Numbered from the stretch's first letter, positions 55,742 through 64,000 are shown. The stretch is 64,000 nt of DNA from Saprospiraceae bacterium (GCA_026982695.1 JALSGS010000008.1:1-64000); one strand, 5' to 3'. The notes: generated from the sequence alone by a model not told the origin. Numbers and translations: made by a program.

Positions 55742-55774
55742 TTGCGAAAGTGTAACCGATGTTCATTACCTTTG
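55742..55774 (+). promoter_or_regulatory. Promoter of the thioredoxin-like protein gene
   Basis: TTG at 55742-55744, 22 bases, then TACCTTTG at 55767-55774, close to the Bacteroidota pattern. Transcription would begin near 55781, about 75 bases before the ATG at 55857. Confidence 0.5.
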
Positions 55775-55856
55775 TATTGAGGATGAGGTGTTTTGATCTT
55801 CTTTGTGCGATTGAGTATTTTCGGCTAGTCAAATCACTCACTCAAAAGAAGGACTC

Positions 55857-56480
55857 ATGTTTCGACTGTTTGGACTCTTTGCCCTGTTGGCCTTTGTGGG
55901 CGCTTTTGCCATCTCTTCCAATCAGAAGCTCAAACATCGATTAGATCAAGGTCTGAAAGTAGGTGATACTGCCCCTGACTTTCGCCTCAAAGGTGTAGAT
56001 GGCCAATATCACTCGCTGGCTGATTTTTCCGATGCTCATGGCTTTATCGTGACTTTTACCTGCAATACTTGTCCTTATGCCCGCATGTACGAGGATCGAC
56101 TCATCGCATTGCACCAACGAATGGCGCCTAAAGGTTGGCCAGTAATTGCCATTAATCCTAACGACCCCGCTGTACAACCTGGCGATAGCTTTGAAGAGAT
56201 GAAAAAGCGGGCACGCGAAAAAGCTTACCCCTTCCTCTATTTGTTCGATGAAGGACAAAAAGTGTATCCCCAATATGGCGCCGAACGCACTCCACACGTG
56301 TTTTTACTCGATGCCCAACGCGTAGTGCGCTATATTGGTGCCATTGACGACAGCCCCCGAAACCCAGAAGCCATTACACGCCAATATGTAGTCGAAGCCA
56401 TTGAGGCTATTGAAGTAGGGCGCCGACCCGATCCCGAGTTCACACGTGCCATTGGCTGTACGATCAAGACTGCTGACTAA
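55857..56480 (+). CDS. Membrane-anchored or exported thioredoxin-like protein (AhpC/TSA-Redoxin type)
   Basis: A 207-residue protein with an N-terminal hydrophobic segment (MFRLFGLFALLAFVGAFAI) and a thioredoxin fold: VGDTAPDFRLKGVDG, then TFTCNTCPYARMYEDRL with Cys69 and Cys72, and the cis-Pro region ERTPHVFLLD. It resembles thioredoxin-like proteins annotated as redoxin-domain family with a CxxC motif. It is likely a periplasmic disulfide reductase or peroxiredoxin-like protein. Single gene with its own promoter. Confidence 0.87.
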   Translation: MFRLFGLFALLAFVGAFAISSNQKLKHRLDQGLKVGDTAPDFRLKGVDGQYHSLADFSDAHGFIVTFTCNTCPYARMYEDRLIALHQRMAPKGWPVIAINPNDPAVQPGDSFEEMKKRAREKAYPFLYLFDEGQKVYPQYGAERTPHVFLLDAQRVVRYIGAIDDSPRNPEAITRQYVVEAIEAIEVGRRPDPEFTRAIGCTIKTAD

Positions 56481-56618
56481 AGTGGATAGTCAAACAGATA
56501 GCCATTAATAGATGACGCGATAGAGTGCTTGTATATCAGCCTCTTGTGGCGTGACTGATAGCTGGCAAAAGATTGTAATCAAATTGTTGTGCCGCTAAAA
56601 AATTGGTGGAATTTGTCG

Positions 56619-56654
56619 TTTGGGTAGCAAAATTCGGCGCCTGCTTTATATTTG
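56619..56654 (+). promoter_or_regulatory. Promoter of the susC-susD operon
   Basis: TTTG at 56619-56622, 24 bases, then TATATTTG at 56647-56654, an exact -7 match. A second TTTG sits at 56612-56615. Transcription would start near 56661. Confidence 0.5.
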
Positions 56655-56685
56655 CAGCTGCTGTTAAGGAAAGGTGAAGAAGGGT

Positions 56686-56742
56686 ATGAAGCAGCGAATC
56701 GAAATCTTGAGCGTTATGGTACCGGCACCCCATATGCCTTAA
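56686..56742 (+). CDS. Possible leader peptide of the susC operon (18 codons)
   Basis: Just after the predicted transcription start, ATG AAG CAG CGA begins a short frame encoding MKQRIEILSVMVPAPHMP and a TAA. The preceding AAGGTGAAGAAGGGT is purine-rich, as is suitable for initiation. If translated it would be a leader peptide affecting downstream expression. Short frames of this size also occur by chance. Confidence 0.25.
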   Translation: MKQRIEILSVMVPAPHMP

Positions 56743-56890
56743 ACGACATGTGTGTGGAATCCCCGATAAACCTTTCGATTAGTTACTCCGCTTGGACAAG
56801 GCTTTGGATGTAATTAGCAGTAAAAAGTTAATGCCATCATTGATTTTTGTTTGGCAATTTTCCCAGTTCACTTATTAAAATTGGATTCGT

Positions 56891-59800
56891 ATGAAAAAAC
56901 TCTCAATGGTTGTGATGCTGGTGCTATTTGGCATCGGGACGATGCTGGCCCAGCGCACCGTGACGGGTAAGGTCACCGATGTGAACGGTGAGCCGCTCAT
57001 CGGTGCCAGTATCCTGGTGAAGGGTACATCTACGGGTACCGTTACTGACTTAGATGGTAGCTTCTCGTTAGAAGTGCCCGAGGGCGCCAACACTCTGGTG
57101 GTGAGCTACACGGGCTATGCTACCAAAGAAGTAGAGCTTGGCGCTTCAAACGTAGTGGACATCCAACTGGAGCCCTACGCTGAAGAGCTCAGTGAAGTAG
57201 TCGTGACGGGTTTGGGTATCCGAAAGGAGAAAAAAGCTCTGGGTTATGGTGTCTCTACGATCTCTACCGATCTGGTAACCAACCGCCCACAGGCTGACAT
57301 CGGTCGTATCTTGCGCGGTAAGGCTACCGGTGTGGACATTACCCAGACTTCAGGTCTGGCTGGTTCGGGTACCAACATTATCATTCGCGGTTACTCTTCG
57401 ATTACGGGTAGTAACCAGCCACTCTTTATCGTGGACGGTGTGCCCTTCGATGCATCCACTAATGCGGACCGCAATTTCGTTCAGGGTGGTGCCACGGCTT
57501 CGAGTCGTTTCCTCGACTTAGACCCTAACAACATCGCAGAGATTAGCATTCTGAAAGGTTTGAGTGCTACAGTGCTGTATGGAGAGGCAGGTCGCAACGG
57601 GGTGATTCTCATTACCACTAAGAACGGCCAAGGCTTGGGTTCTGATGAAGGCTTTGAAGTCACATTGAATCAAACGGTACACTTTACCGAAATCGCCAAC
57701 TTACCCAGATATCAGAACACTTATGGCAACGGCTTTTCGGGCAACTTCGGTTGGTTCTTCTCGAACTGGGGCCCGGCTTTCACCGTGCGCGGTAGCAATG
57801 GTATTGCCGAAGACGGTACGATAGAGCACCCCTATGATCAGCCACAGTACTGGGATGACTTCCCCGAGTTCCGCGGTGTGCGCTATCCCTACAAGCCTTA
57901 TCCCTCTGTAGAGAACTTCTTCGATACGGGGATGGGTACCAACACTTCGGTGCGTATTGCCAAGAATTTGGGCAATAACACCTCTATGAGTGCTACCTAT
58001 ACCTACTTTACTGATGAAGGCTTTACCCCACGTGATGCACAAGGCAATAAGACCAACTTCCTTCAAAAGCACAACTTCGGTCTGGGTGCTCAGACTAAGC
58101 TGAATAATGGTCTAAACTTGCGCGCTACGTTCAACTACATTCAGAACGATCGCGTGACGCCTCCTGCAGCAGTTGGTTTTGGTTCAAACCCTGCTGGTGC
58201 TTCGCTCTTTGCCAACCTGATCTACACTCCACGTAGCATCGATCTGCTGAATTTGCCGTATGAGAGCCCCATCGATGGCTCGATGGTATACTACCGCCGT
58301 GGTTCGGCTATCCAGAACCCATTGTGGACGCTTAACCACGCACGCGACAAGGAAGCTATTCGTCGCTTCTTTACGACTTTGGAAGCTTCCTATGAGTTGG
58401 CTCCTTGGTTGACGGCTCTGTATCGCGTAGGTATTGACCAATACACGCAGCAGCAACGTCGCGAAATCGACAAAGGCGGATCTCAAGTGCCCAATGGTGA
58501 GCTGACTACTTCAACGCGCTTAAATCGCATTACTGACCAGGTGTTCAACTTGATGTATGAAACGCAGTTGAACGACAACTTCTCTATCGACGGTGTGGTT
58601 GGCTTCAATATTCGCAGTGAAGGCCGCGATTTCCAGATGACGCAGAGCACCAACCAGTTCATCTTTGGCTTGCTGACACATGACAACTTCATCGATCATG
58701 TCAGTAGCTCTGCTCAGAGCCGTGAGAACACCCTAGGCCTTTACGGGACCGCTACAATCGGTTACAAGAGCTTCTTCTATGTAAACTTGCAGGCGCGCAA
58801 CGACTGGACCTCGACGCTCGAACAGGCTAACCGTTCGATTTTCTACCCTTCGGGTAGTATCGCGTTCATTCCCACTGAAGCAATTCCTAGTTTGCAAGGC
58901 AACGAGTTGCTCAACTACTTGAAACTGCGTGTAGGTTACGGTACGTCGGCAGGTTATCCCGATCCTTATCAGACGCGCAGTATTCTAGCTGCTTCGACCA
59001 ATGTGTTTATAACACCCGGTGGTCAAACACTGAATACGCACTCGGTAAGCAACCGTTTGGGTAACCCCAACCTCACGCCTGAATTGCACAAGGAGACGGA
59101 ATTCGGTCTGGAGGGTCGCTTCCTCAAAAACCGCGTAGGTGTTGATCTGTCGCTGTATCAAAAGATATCGACAGATTTGATCATCGACTTGGATTTGGAT
59201 CCCGCCACGGGCTATACCAACACGACGGTGAACGCCGCTGAGGTAGAAAACAAGGGGGTTGAACTGGAACTGAACCTCGTTCCGGTCAAGAGCAATAACT
59301 TCACTTGGGACATTCGCCTCAACTATACCAGCTATCAGAATACTGTAAATCGCATCTTCGAAGGTGTAGACCGTGTACTGATCGCTGGTTTCTCGAACTT
59401 AGGCAACTTTGCCATTCCGGGTGAACCTTATGGCGTAATTCTCGGTATCCCTTACGAGCGTCTCAATGGCGAGCGCTTGGTAGGTGCTGATGGCAACTAC
59501 GTGCCGGCTGGCGACTTGGCGCCCATTGGCAATCCCATTCCCAACTATACCGCTAACTGGATCAACACCATCACTTGGAAGAACCTCTCGTTCGACTTCC
59601 AGTGGATGTACATAGATGGTGGCGATATCTACTCGATTCAGACAGCTACCATGTTGGCTCGTGGTAATACGATCGATACAGACTTCGACCGCTTCTTGCC
59701 TGTGATCTTGCCAGGTGTAAAGGCCGATGGTACGCCTAACGACATTCAAGCTTATATCGGTGACGTGTCGTTCCGTGCATACTTCTTCGCTGACGAAGGT

Positions 59801-60067
59801 GCGATCTTCGATGGTACCGTGATCCGCCTGCGTGAAGTAGGCCTTTCGTACGACCTGCCGTCGTCCTTGCTCGAGAACACGCCCTTCGGCTCGGCTTCGT
59901 TCCGCCTATACGGTGAAAACCTCTTCTTCAAGGCGCCGAACTTCCCCGAAGGTGTGAACTACGATCCCGATGTAGTAAGTACGGGTGTGGGCAACGGTCG
60001 CGGCATGGAGTTCGTGACAGGTCCTACGGCACGTAAGTACGGCGTCAACTTGAGCCTCACCTTCTAA
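56891..60067 (+). CDS. SusC/RagA-family TonB-linked outer-membrane receptor
   Basis: A 1058-residue TonB-dependent transporter. Signal peptide ending MLAQ; carboxypeptidase-D-like regulatory domain (RTVTGKVTDVNGEPLIGASILVKGTSTGTVTDLDGSFSL); TonB-box region EELSEVVVTGLGI; plug domain with ILRGKATGVDITQTSG and IIIRGYSSITGSNQPLFIVDGVPFD; then a beta barrel ending NLSLTF with a terminal Phe. It imports large substrates with its SusD partner. The susD gene follows after 61 bases. No carbohydrate-active enzyme is in the operon, so the ligand could be peptide, glycan or other. Confidence 0.96.
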   Translation: MKKLSMVVMLVLFGIGTMLAQRTVTGKVTDVNGEPLIGASILVKGTSTGTVTDLDGSFSLEVPEGANTLVVSYTGYATKEVELGASNVVDIQLEPYAEELSEVVVTGLGIRKEKKALGYGVSTISTDLVTNRPQADIGRILRGKATGVDITQTSGLAGSGTNIIIRGYSSITGSNQPLFIVDGVPFDASTNADRNFVQGGATASSRFLDLDPNNIAEISILKGLSATVLYGEAGRNGVILITTKNGQGLGSDEGFEVTLNQTVHFTEIANLPRYQNTYGNGFSGNFGWFFSNWGPAFTVRGSNGIAEDGTIEHPYDQPQYWDDFPEFRGVRYPYKPYPSVENFFDTGMGTNTSVRIAKNLGNNTSMSATYTYFTDEGFTPRDAQGNKTNFLQKHNFGLGAQTKLNNGLNLRATFNYIQNDRVTPPAAVGFGSNPAGASLFANLIYTPRSIDLLNLPYESPIDGSMVYYRRGSAIQNPLWTLNHARDKEAIRRFFTTLEASYELAPWLTALYRVGIDQYTQQQRREIDKGGSQVPNGELTTSTRLNRITDQVFNLMYETQLNDNFSIDGVVGFNIRSEGRDFQMTQSTNQFIFGLLTHDNFIDHVSSSAQSRENTLGLYGTATIGYKSFFYVNLQARNDWTSTLEQANRSIFYPSGSIAFIPTEAIPSLQGNELLNYLKLRVGYGTSAGYPDPYQTRSILAASTNVFITPGGQTLNTHSVSNRLGNPNLTPELHKETEFGLEGRFLKNRVGVDLSLYQKISTDLIIDLDLDPATGYTNTTVNAAEVENKGVELELNLVPVKSNNFTWDIRLNYTSYQNTVNRIFEGVDRVLIAGFSNLGNFAIPGEPYGVILGIPYERLNGERLVGADGNYVPAGDLAPIGNPIPNYTANWINTITWKNLSFDFQWMYIDGGDIYSIQTATMLARGNTIDTDFDRFLPVILPGVKADGTPNDIQAYIGDVSFRAYFFADEGAIFDGTVIRLREVGLSYDLPSSLLENTPFGSASFRLYGENLFFKAPNFPEGVNYDPDVVSTGVGNGRGMEFVTGPTARKYGVNLSLTF

Positions 60068-60099
60068 TGCAGTTCCGTGTGGAGTCTGAATAGAGTAGA

Positions 60100-60117
60100 T
60101 TTCAATAAAAATTGAAA
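60100..60117 (+). promoter_or_regulatory. Hairpin between susC and susD
   Basis: TTTCAAT-AAAA-ATTGAAA is a perfect 7-bp inverted repeat that ends 11 bases before the susD ATG. In RNA it could limit ribosome access or stabilise the susC end, affecting relative amounts. Weak A/U pairs. Confidence 0.4.
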
Positions 60118-60128
60118 AATAGACAATT

Positions 60129-61856
60129 ATGAAATTTTCAAATAAATTGTGGATCCTAGTCCTGGTGCTAGGGGTGGCGTCATGTAATATGACCGACCTC
60201 AACCTACAGGACAACCCCAACGCGGTTTCGCCCGACAAGGCAAACCCCAATGATTTGTTCAACAATATCCAGTTGAATGTAGCCAACTTTTTCCAAGGCA
60301 CATGGGGTTTTGCAGGTGGTGTGACTCGTATGCGCCATTGGGGTGGTGGCTTTACCTATAATGACGCTTTCCGTGCTACCAATTTTGATGGCTTATGGAC
60401 CACTGCCTATGCCAATATTTTCCCCGATGTGGATGCGTTGGTGACCATTGCTAACGAGCGTGGCTTAGACGTACACGCTGGCATGGCCAAGATCTTGAAG
60501 GCCTATGTGATGATTGTTTTGGTGGACCTATTCGGCGATGTGCCTTACAGCGAAGCCGGTCAGGGCACTGATGTAATCAGCCCCAATGCGGACCCCGGTG
60601 CTGAAGTATATGCGGCTGCTGAGGCTTTGCTCGATGAAGCCATTGCCCAGCTGGAGGCTACTGAAGCGGCACCACCCACTAACGATCTGTTTTATGGCGG
60701 CGACGTGGCCAAGTGGATCACTGCAGCCAAAACGCTGAAGCTGCGTATGGCGGTAACCACGCGTTTGGTAGATGGCCAAGCTGCTGATAAAATCAACAAG
60801 TTGGTTGCTGACGGTGATTTGATTGATGAAAGTAGCGAAGATTTCCAGTTTGCTTACAGCACCAACCGCAACAATCCAGATAGCCGCCATCCATTCTACA
60901 CAAACTCGTACGAGTCGAACGACGGTACCTACATGGCTAACTACTACATGTGGTTGTTGGCTTATGAGAAGCTCGACAGCAACGGCGACCCTGTAACTGA
61001 TCCGCGCATCCGCTGGTATTTCTATCGCCAAGTAAGCGATGCATTTGCACAAGAGCAAAACGTATACTCGTGTATTTTCAGCGAGTTGCCTGATCAGACC
61101 AAGAAGCCGGATCACTACATCCAGGTAGATCCGCGTTTGCCTTACTGCGTGCTGGAGATGGGATATTACGGTCGGGATCACCTGAACGGCTCGGGTATTC
61201 CACCTGATGGTCCGATCCGCACCGTATATGGCTTGTACCCAGGTGGTGGCATGTTCGATGACAACCAGTTCACCTACACCCAGCAGCAGGGTACGCTCGG
61301 TGCGCGTGGTGCAGGCATTGCTCCCATATTGTTGGCTTCGTACGTAGACTTTATGCGTGCAGAAGCTGCACTGACATTAGGCACCAACGACGATGCGCGT
61401 GCATTGCTCGAAAGTGGTATCCGCAAGTCGATGGCCAAGGTCATGAGCTTTACTTCGCCGCAGTTTTCGCAAACTATTCAGATTGGCCCCAACACGGGCA
61501 CTGTAGAAGATCTGTTGGTAGCTCCAGCTATGGCCAAGGTCGATGACTACGTAGCTTATGTATTAGATCAGTGGGATAATGCTGCTGATGATACCGAGCG
61601 CCTCAATATTCTGATGAAGGAATACCTCATCGCGCTTTGGGGTAACGGTATTGAAGCATATAACGCATTCCGCCGTACGGGTATGCCGCTTAAGATTCAG
61701 CCGACCATTGAGCCGGCTTCATTCCAGCCCGATGGCTCGCTGTTTACCTACTCGGCACTGTATCCTTCTGTATACGTCAACCGTAACCAGAATGCGGTGC
61801 AGAAGACCGTTACCGATCGCGTATGGTGGGATGACGGTTCTGTGAAACTGTATTGA
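60129..61856 (+). CDS. SusD/RagB-family lipoprotein (SusD-like 2)
   Basis: A 575-residue surface lipoprotein: lipobox LGVASC with Cys19, then CNMTDLNLQDNPNAVSP, an opening characteristic of the SusD-like 2 family. Helical TPR-like segments frame the ligand face (for example AEALLDEAIAQLEATEAAPP). It acts as a lid on the SusC barrel and captures substrate. SusD-like 2 partners are common in peptide- or unknown-ligand SusCD systems. Confidence 0.94.
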   Translation: MKFSNKLWILVLVLGVASCNMTDLNLQDNPNAVSPDKANPNDLFNNIQLNVANFFQGTWGFAGGVTRMRHWGGGFTYNDAFRATNFDGLWTTAYANIFPDVDALVTIANERGLDVHAGMAKILKAYVMIVLVDLFGDVPYSEAGQGTDVISPNADPGAEVYAAAEALLDEAIAQLEATEAAPPTNDLFYGGDVAKWITAAKTLKLRMAVTTRLVDGQAADKINKLVADGDLIDESSEDFQFAYSTNRNNPDSRHPFYTNSYESNDGTYMANYYMWLLAYEKLDSNGDPVTDPRIRWYFYRQVSDAFAQEQNVYSCIFSELPDQTKKPDHYIQVDPRLPYCVLEMGYYGRDHLNGSGIPPDGPIRTVYGLYPGGGMFDDNQFTYTQQQGTLGARGAGIAPILLASYVDFMRAEAALTLGTNDDARALLESGIRKSMAKVMSFTSPQFSQTIQIGPNTGTVEDLLVAPAMAKVDDYVAYVLDQWDNAADDTERLNILMKEYLIALWGNGIEAYNAFRRTGMPLKIQPTIEPASFQPDGSLFTYSALYPSVYVNRNQNAVQKTVTDRVWWDDGSVKLY

Positions 61857-61862
61857 TGAGTG

Positions 61863-61908
61863 ACAAGGTAATCGGATTGCCCCTTGAGGGCAGTCTGCTC
61901 CACCTTGT
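61863..61908 (+). promoter_or_regulatory. Nested RNA hairpin between susD and the third gene
   Basis: ACAAGGT (61863-61869) pairs with ACCTTGT (61902-61908), enclosing TGCCC-CTTGA-GGGCA (61878-61892). No T tract follows, so it is not an intrinsic terminator. It may stop decay or modulate expression of the downstream lipoprotein. Confidence 0.45.
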
Positions 61909-61961
61909 AATTTCCATCTACAGTGGATTTTGTATCAACCATTTCAAAAAAGATTTCAACC

Positions 61962-62906
61962 ATGTTGAAAAAGCTTTCATTTTTTTCCATAACATTGGCG
62001 GCCCTGCTGATCTCGTCGTGTGCCGATCCGAATAAAAGTCCGATCCTGACGTTCGACATTGTGGGCAAGGGCGCCTATCCGCGTTTGGTAGAAGAGACAC
62101 CACGCGAGCTTGATTTGGCCAACTTAGGCTCGGCTGCTTACTCCTATTCTGTAGAGTTGGTGGACCTCGAGAAAGGTGCCTTGGTCTCTCAATATGATTT
62201 GGATGTGACTTACATCGATAACAATCCCGATAACGGGGACAACTCGGCAGGCCCTATGCGTCTGCGCTCGATCAGCTCGGCAGATTTTGCGACTAACGCC
62301 AATGGCTTCAAGCAGGTAGATGTCACGGTGACCTTGCAAGAGCTGCTTAGCTTGTTTGGCCTGGACGCTGCTGATCTGAAGGCCAACGATCAATTCTACT
62401 TCTTCACGACGCTGACGATGAATGATGGTCGTTCCTTCTCAGCCGACAACTCTTCGGCTGCGGTGAATGGCCCAGCTTTCCAGGCCCATTTCGAATGGGT
62501 ACTAAAAGCTACCTGTCCATTGCCTGACGACATCTTTGTAGGTGCTTATATGTTGACCTATGATCCACCTATTACGGATGGCTTTGGTTCGTCGCTGCGC
62601 GAAGAGGTAGTGACCTTGCGCACGGTAGCGGGCTCGTCTACGCAGCGCGCGTTCGATGCTTGTTACTTGGAGCAGTATGGTTGCTTTGACGTAACGGTGA
62701 AAATTGACTTCGTCTGTGATCAGGTCGTATTGCTGACTACCGATACGGGTGTAGGTTGTGGCAACAACATCATCTTCCGCCCGGGTGCAGGCAATCCTAT
62801 CGACATCACAGATCCCACCGCCACGATTGTCGTGGAATACATGGAGGCTACCGGCGACTGCGGTTTGGGCTCTCCAGCCCGTCGTATGGTGCTGACGCCT
62901 CAGTAA
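61962..62906 (+). CDS. Lipoprotein of unknown function in the susCD operon
   Basis: A 314-residue lipoprotein with lipobox LLISSC (Cys20) and mainly beta-type sequence in two parts: about 25-185 (FDIVGKGAYPRLVEETPRELDLANLGSAAYSYSV) and about 190-314, starting TCPLPDDIFVGAYMLTYDPP. Cysteines in the second part (CYLEQYGCF, VGCGNN, GDCGLG) may form disulfides. The ATG at 61962 gives the lipobox; the frame start at 61923 does not. It most likely is an accessory surface ligand-binding protein of the SusCD transporter. I do not recognise a named family. Confidence 0.82.
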   Translation: MLKKLSFFSITLAALLISSCADPNKSPILTFDIVGKGAYPRLVEETPRELDLANLGSAAYSYSVELVDLEKGALVSQYDLDVTYIDNNPDNGDNSAGPMRLRSISSADFATNANGFKQVDVTVTLQELLSLFGLDAADLKANDQFYFFTTLTMNDGRSFSADNSSAAVNGPAFQAHFEWVLKATCPLPDDIFVGAYMLTYDPPITDGFGSSLREEVVTLRTVAGSSTQRAFDACYLEQYGCFDVTVKIDFVCDQVVLLTTDTGVGCGNNIIFRPGAGNPIDITDPTATIVVEYMEATGDCGLGSPARRMVLTPQ

Positions 62907-62946
62907 GGAGCTATTCCATCTGGCAATTTCGCATTTGTGAGAATAC

Positions 62947-62984
62947 AACCGCCTGTGTCGATCCACGACACAGGCGGTTTTTTT
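62947..62984 (+). terminator. Strong intrinsic terminator of the susCD operon
   Basis: A perfect 14-bp stem (AACCGCCTGTGTCG at 62947-62960 with CGACACAGGCGGTT at 62966-62979), a 5-base loop and an immediate T tract. It closes the susC-susD-lipoprotein operon. Confidence 0.92.
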
Positions 62985-63075
62985 ATGGGACTTTAAGCCC
63001 GTTTTGGGAAGATAGTTTTTGGAAAAAGGGAGTGTGTTTGTGAAAATTTGGCTTTTAATCACTCCGATAATCGCT

Positions 63076-63117
63076 AACTTGGTTTGAAAGCCAAGTTGCT
63101 TATTGAAAATTTTTCAA
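63076..63117. repeat. Two inverted repeats upstream of rpoD
   Basis: AACTTGG, 8-base loop, CCAAGTT (63076-63097), then TTGAAAA-T-TTTTCAA (63103-63117). Both are 7-bp perfect arms, 140-180 bases ahead of the sigma factor ATG. Possible operator or RNA hairpin. Confidence 0.4.
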
Positions 63118-63252
63118 AAAGTCAAGAGTAGTAGAAAAAATGGCAACTTTTTTGAGTGCTAAGGCGTACTAAGCTAAGGCCATGCTTCGTGTCTATCATT
63201 TATCTGCAAGGCTATAACTCCAAATTGTCCAAATAGCAAAAACCGGATGCCC

Positions 63253-64000
63253 ATGCGTCAATTGAAAATTACCAACAAAATTACCTCTAGAGAAAGCCTT
63301 GCTCTGGAAAAGTATCTCAACGATATTGGGAAGATCGATATGCTCACGGCAGAGGAAGAGGCTGAGCTGGCTCGTCGGATCAGAGAGGGGGACCAGGAAG
63401 CGCTCGATCGGTTGACAAAGGCCAACTTGCGCTTTGTCGTTTCGGTGGCCAAGCAGTATCAAAATCAAGGGCTTTCACTCAGCGACCTGATCAATGAAGG
63501 CAATGTGGGGTTGATGAAAGCAGCCCGTCGTTTTGACGAAACGAAAGGATTTAAATTCATCTCCTATGCAGTATGGTGGATCCGTCAGTCCATTTTGCAG
63601 GCCATTGTGGAATATTCGCGCATTGTGCGTCTGCCACTCAATAAGGTAGGCTCTTACAACAAGGTCAATCAGGCCTTTCAGTCTTTTGTACAAGAATTTG
63701 AGCGCGAGCCTACACTCGATGAATTGGCTGAGCTGCTCGACATGACGCCGCGCGAGGTAGCCAATGTATTGAAAGGCGGGGGGCGCCATCAATCAGTTGA
63801 TGCACCACTTAGTGGCGAAGACGGTGATGCAACCCTGCTGGACCTCATCGCTAGCGATGAGTCGGCCTTACCCGATGAAGGGTTAATGGCCGAATCGCTC
63901 AAAAAGGAACTTCAAGAAAACCTCAGCATGCTCACGCCCCGCGAGCGCGAAGTCCTCTCTGCTTATTACGGTCTCAATGGTCAAAAACCACTCACCTTGG
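63253..64000 (+). CDS. rpoD: Primary sigma factor RpoD (sigma-70), 5' part
   Basis: The frame opens [26 protein letters not shown], the usual N-terminus of the short Bacteroidota primary sigma factor, and runs off the right edge after 249 codons. Region 2 is intact: [33 protein letters not shown], then [17 protein letters not shown]. Region 3 ([24 protein letters not shown]) follows, and region 4 begins ([19 protein letters not shown]). Regulon: housekeeping genes with the TANNTTTG promoters seen throughout this window. The final ~35-40 residues lie outside. Confidence 0.95.
   Translation, partial: MRQLKITNKITSRESLALEKYLNDIGKIDMLTAEEEAELARRIREGDQEALDRLTKANLRFVVSVAKQYQNQGLSLSDLINEGNVGLMKAARRFDETKGFKFISYAVWWIRQSILQAIVEYSRIVRLPLNKVGSYNKVNQAFQSFVQEFEREPTLDELAELLDMTPREVANVLKGGGRHQSVDAPLSGEDGDATLLDLIASDESALPDEGLMAESLKKELQENLSMLTPREREVLSAYYGLNGQKPLTL

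Larger units (their letters stand above)
56481..56890. other. Leader region of the susC operon
   Basis: 410 bases with no conventional gene. A promoter-like pair lies at 56619-56654, and an 18-codon reading frame starts at 56686. The last 150 bases upstream of susC are AT-rich with no clear structure. The predicted untranslated leader is about 230 bases, long for this chromosome. Confidence 0.5.
62907..63252. other. Gap between the susCD operon and rpoD
   Basis: Contains a strong terminator (62947-62984), then an AT-rich stretch with two inverted repeats (63076-63097 and 63103-63117) upstream of the sigma factor gene. No TANNTTTG promoter match and no further gene seen. Confidence 0.5.

Noticed and set aside
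1-64000. tRNA genes, CRISPR arrays, prophage or att sites
   Set aside because: No cloverleaf with a GGTTCGAATCC-type arm was noticed in the intergenic gaps, no regularly spaced repeats were found, and no integrase or phage structural genes are present. The scan was by eye, so a short RNA could have been missed.

Overview
The window is one continuous stretch of a Bacteroidota chromosome (phylum level; I would not name a genus). Base composition looks close to even. The evidence is a type IX secretion PorP/SprF protein plus two secreted proteins with T9SS C-terminal sorting domains, a SusC/SusD pair, promoter -7 elements of the Bacteroidota form TANNTTTG, a primary sigma factor with the typical N-terminus MRQLKIT, phylum-typical families (DUF4199, DUF5777, SusD-like 2), and YpdA, which points to bacillithiol. 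The left edge is the 3' end of a 5S rRNA, so an rRNA operon lies just outside. No tRNA, CRISPR array, prophage or intact insertion sequence was seen.

Layout. 1-5.1 kb: 5S end, PorP/SprF, and a very large secreted M4 metallopeptidase. 5.4-7.2 kb: a small secreted protein coupled to arginine deiminase. 7.2-9.3 kb: paaABC (phenylacetyl-CoA epoxidase) on the minus strand with a TetR-type operator upstream. 9.3-10 kb: a gene-poor gap with what looks like a decayed TnpB zinc ribbon. 10-13.7 kb: a long-form GAPDH, then a membrane KAP-family P-loop NTPase. 13.9-19.2 kb: metH, a low-molecular-weight phosphatase and rsgA. 19.2-22.7 kb (minus): a TPR protein, a coiled-coil zinc-ribbon protein and a Nif3-like protein. 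23.4-30.2 kb: a TetR-TolC-HlyD-RND efflux operon. 30.3-34.6 kb: a semialdehyde dehydrogenase, an LpxD-type acyltransferase and a SPOR/peptidoglycan-binding-like protein. 34.7-37.0 kb (minus): a heme lipoprotein, a DUF5777 barrel and a diheme cytochrome. 37.4-43.5 kb: an unknown protein, glycogen synthase, a T9SS cargo, and the minus-strand set acyP-DUF389-rimK. 43.7-50 kb: a GH3 glycosidase, then thiL, DUF4199, M28 and ypdA. 50-53.6 kb (minus): fahA, DUF7009, etfA and etfB. 53.8-56.5 kb: a frameshifted HAD phosphatase, an M19 dipeptidase and a thioredoxin-like protein. 56.9-62.9 kb: susC, susD and a third lipoprotein, closed by a strong terminator. 63.25 kb to the edge: the primary sigma factor gene, cut by the window.

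How it fits together. Most of the window is core metabolism. Aromatic and amino-acid breakdown recurs (paaABC, fumarylacetoacetase, an aminomuconate-type aldehyde dehydrogenase, arginine deiminase), and EtfAB could carry electrons from acyl-CoA oxidation. Envelope functions are prominent: T9SS, RND efflux, SusCD and a barrel-cytochrome cluster. The items most worth a second look are the stand-alone KAP NTPase with an unassigned N-terminal domain, the barrel-cytochrome operon, the PaaR-like operator, the TnpB relic, the frameshift in the HAD gene, and the leader ORF and RNA hairpins of the susCD operon.
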